Assembly (NCBI GenBank): GCA_019614645.1
Contig: JABWDB010000009.1
Coordinates: 5,871,501-5,935,500, forward strand
DNA from: Stratiolaelaps scimitus
Lineage: Eukaryota > Arthropoda > Arachnida > Mesostigmata > Laelapidae
Direction: 5' to 3'
Length of the DNA stretch: 64,000 nt
The notes under the pieces are model-generated. The model ran no database searches. It saw nothing but the letters and a program-made list of their open reading frames with translations, and was not told the origin of the DNA. This document shows positions 61,345 through 64,000 of the stretch, piece by piece (the first letter of the stretch is position 1; each line of letters starts with the position of its first letter). The position numbers and the translations under genes were made by a program.

Positions 61345-63654
61345 CTGCAATTTCAAAAGAACAAAAGGACATTCGTTAGCTCTATAGGTGTAATGGATAC
61401 ATCGCTGTGTGGTCGAATTTTTGCACCACTTACTCGAATTGACGACAATAGTTGGGGGCAAATAATTACTGTTCTCTTTTGAACACGATGGCCTAATAGA
61501 GTGGTTACTGCAACAACCACCTAAGCTAACCTACACGGAGCTGAGCTGCGCTGCACCGACTCGACGGTAATGTGGAAAGACATTTATTTCATATTTCCAT
61601 CGTGATCCGGACCCTACACCCTGAAACACAGTGCTAGGCCTGCTCATAAGCACGGCCAACTCCCCTCTCCAAGAGGTCCCTCGGCTATCTGCGCCGTACG
61701 AAGCTGTTAGCTCTCGTGCTGTTGTAATTAATTACAAACAGAACCGAAATTACATTACTTGCAAACAATATGAACGTCTCACATTGTCAGCAGGCTTTTC
61801 CCGGTTCCGCTCCATTGTGTCCACAGTCGAACGGTCGGGACAAACTTGTCATCGGCGAGCTAATATCGCCGTCATGGGCATGCACCAACGCGAGCGGCAG
61901 GTGCGCGGCGTAAATATGGAAACTTGAACAAACTGCTCCTCCGACTCCCCGAAACCCAATGTACATCTTGGCACAAACTCGCTTTATACGAGCGAATTAA
62001 TAGGCGCTCGAAACGGCTGTTTGCTCTCAATGGTTGGGGTCACTCCGTGCTCAGCTGCCATGAACATATTAGCCAATTAGAAGCCGCAGTGACAGTCCCA
62101 AACGGAAGATCAATCGCCGTGTGCACACTTCATTGGAGCTAACGGAAGCCGAAGATGAAAAAAAAAAGAGCCGTTCTTTTTCTTGTCGCTATTTTCTTTC
62201 TTCGACCACCTTCTCTGAGTCGGCCATATGCTCGTACGGCGTGTTCGTCTGAAATGAGGCGGCAATAGGACAGTCGATGAACAGGGAACCGCCCTTAATC
62301 AATACAAGTGTGTACGAATCACGTCTAGAAAGCGGGCCAACTTTAGCTAAAGGGGATCCATCTCAGGCGGCGAGCTGCCTCGAAGTCAGTTATGGTCACA
62401 TTCAAGCCGATGCGTGCCTCTTTTGTGTCTGTCACATCGGTGCACTGCAACGAACGGCAACCTATAGTGAGCTCCACATAGAATCCAAATCTGCAATGTT
62501 CACCTCCCATATGAATGATGCAAAATATGTAAATACGAGTGTCAACATTAGTCGAGACGGTAGGAGAAATCGCAGGACTCAATAAACGTTTCAAATCTAT
62601 TGGTTCGATTTCCCTCATCCCATGAACCGCCTCGTCTCCGACCCGAAGTCTCTTCTGGTCCGAGCTACAAGGAATCAAAATTGTTTGATGTTCGCATGCA
62701 CATCAGTCGACTCCCCCCCCCCGGTAGCTCATCGTCCATCCGTCCTCGATCGAAGACTCTGATAGCGTTACTACCGAACGAAGGGACTGCTTCTTCCTTG
62801 CCTTGTCTTGCCACATTCTTCCCGTGCTGCACTCGACACGCTGCCAGAATGACATTTCGGATACGCGAACAGTCGGAGATTGTATAAGTACTGTGTTTCA
62901 CGTCAGCGCCGTTCAAGGACCTCGTTCAAGGACCAGCGGCATCCTCCTGTTGCTGCTACTGCTGACGGTGTCGGGAGCCTGCCTCATCCCGCCTCCGTGA
63001 GCTGAATCTACTCGAATCTCTCCTGTCCCGCCTCTCCAGAGGATATCAAAGTAAAGATCACGCAGAACGGCGAACGAATAGACGATGCGACAGACGTCCA
63101 TCGTAGCCTTCGTATAAACAGGGCAGGCCAGAGCAGATCAGGCCAGGACAGCTTAGGCCGATCTGAGTCGACATTTTGACCGTAGCACTGTAGCTTAGTC
63201 TGTAGACATAGAGAAGACGGCATGCACTCTCTCTCTCTCTCTCTCTCGTGCATGCCAGTTTGCAAGGCTTGAAGGTGGAGAGAGATCCCTTGCACAGCCG
63301 CTGAGGATACAACCAAACTTTTTATATGGCTAACCTCACGGTTGACAGCTCTACCCCTCGGGTCTATTGTAGATATGTCAATAACCAGCGATTTTACTGC
63401 TCAAATGAAAACTAGACGAAATGGGAGTTGCCCATGACAAACTCTGAACTTATGGATGGGATCATATTGCGCATTGGAAATGATACCGCCTTCAATTTTC
63501 GATGGTACAGTGGACTCACTATGAACATTGGACAAGAGAGCCGTCGCCTCGGCAACTGTGACTAGAGCTCAACCTATCATAGACTATTGCTATGATATTA
63601 TTCGCTATTAGTATTACTATCATATCACACTGTGATATGCGCCATAAAAGTACA

Positions 63655-63695
<41 letters not shown>

Positions 63696-64000
63696 GCTTC
63701 GCGTCAACGACCAAAAGGCTGCGAGTATATACATATAATTATATAATATATAACCTAACATAACATTTGCATATGTTTTATCATACATAATATAAAAGTA
63801 TGAGTAGACCTGTCGAACAGTGGATCACCAAGGACAGCCAGCTGTGTTCTTCCTTTAACCCGATCTTTAAGCTCACACAACAATAACTGCTAACTCCAAG
63901 CCGTTGGCCCCTTTATATAATGTCCCGACTAGGAGTCCCGCAAACGCTATATCACGTACATAGCAGCGCAGAGAGGTAGAGGTGAAACTTTTATTGGTTT
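61345..64000. other. Upstream FoxP intron or 5' region, no exon recognised
   Basis: No minus-strand exon with an initiator and a phase-0 donor leading to [10 protein letters not shown] could be identified. A (CT)n tract is at 63226-63246 and a (TA)n tract at 63655-63692. Short open frames on both strands show no family resemblance. Confidence 0.5.

Overview
The window is animal nuclear DNA. Genes are split into many short exons by GT-AG introns (two are GC-AG), microsatellites of the (TA)n and (CT)n type are dense, and transposon remains are scattered through it. The two recognisable genes are animal families: the deubiquitinase USP48 and the forkhead factor FoxP. FoxP carries a second forkhead exon of the kind reported for insects. 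A gene with a tick-salivary-like cysteine pattern and a small secreted cysteine-rich family point to an arthropod, probably a mite or tick relative. The species-group call is inference.

Layout. 1-4.6 kb: no convincing gene. 4.6-5.9 kb: a structurally complete mariner element with perfect inverted ends, a TA duplication and an open transposase frame. 6-13.7 kb: mostly non-coding, with a 148-bp palindrome, a fold-back repeat, a decayed R1-like retrotransposon, a possible terminal exon at 11.2 kb and two strong hairpins at 13.6 kb. 15.4-18.3 kb, minus strand: two neighbouring paralogous sets of exons for small secreted cysteine-rich proteins. 20.9-26.0 kb, minus: a three-exon secreted mucin-like protein with a six-cysteine C-terminal module. 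31.0-42.9 kb, plus: a complete USP48 gene, 25 coding exons and 1229 codons, with every exon phase consistent. 42.9-52.0 kb: a low-complexity, pyrimidine-rich spacer with an endonuclease fragment of an R1-like element. 52.0-61.3 kb, minus: FoxP, convergent with USP48, with its 5' coding exon or exons not found and probably beyond the window end.

The strongest points for a second look are (i) the FoxP pair of alternative exons for the second half of the forkhead domain, whose phases make joint inclusion unproductive; (ii) the duplicated secreted family with exactly conserved spacing C-x11-CDC-x2-C-x11-CK followed by a CPxIPNxCC...GCPxCxP exon, which I cannot assign; (iii) the mucin plus tick-like cysteine module; (iv) two GC-AG introns in USP48, one holding a hairpin close to its donor; and (v) several long inverted repeats, some with (TA)n loops. 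Exon boundaries were derived by hand from splice signals, reading phase and remembered family conservation. No search or transcript data were available.
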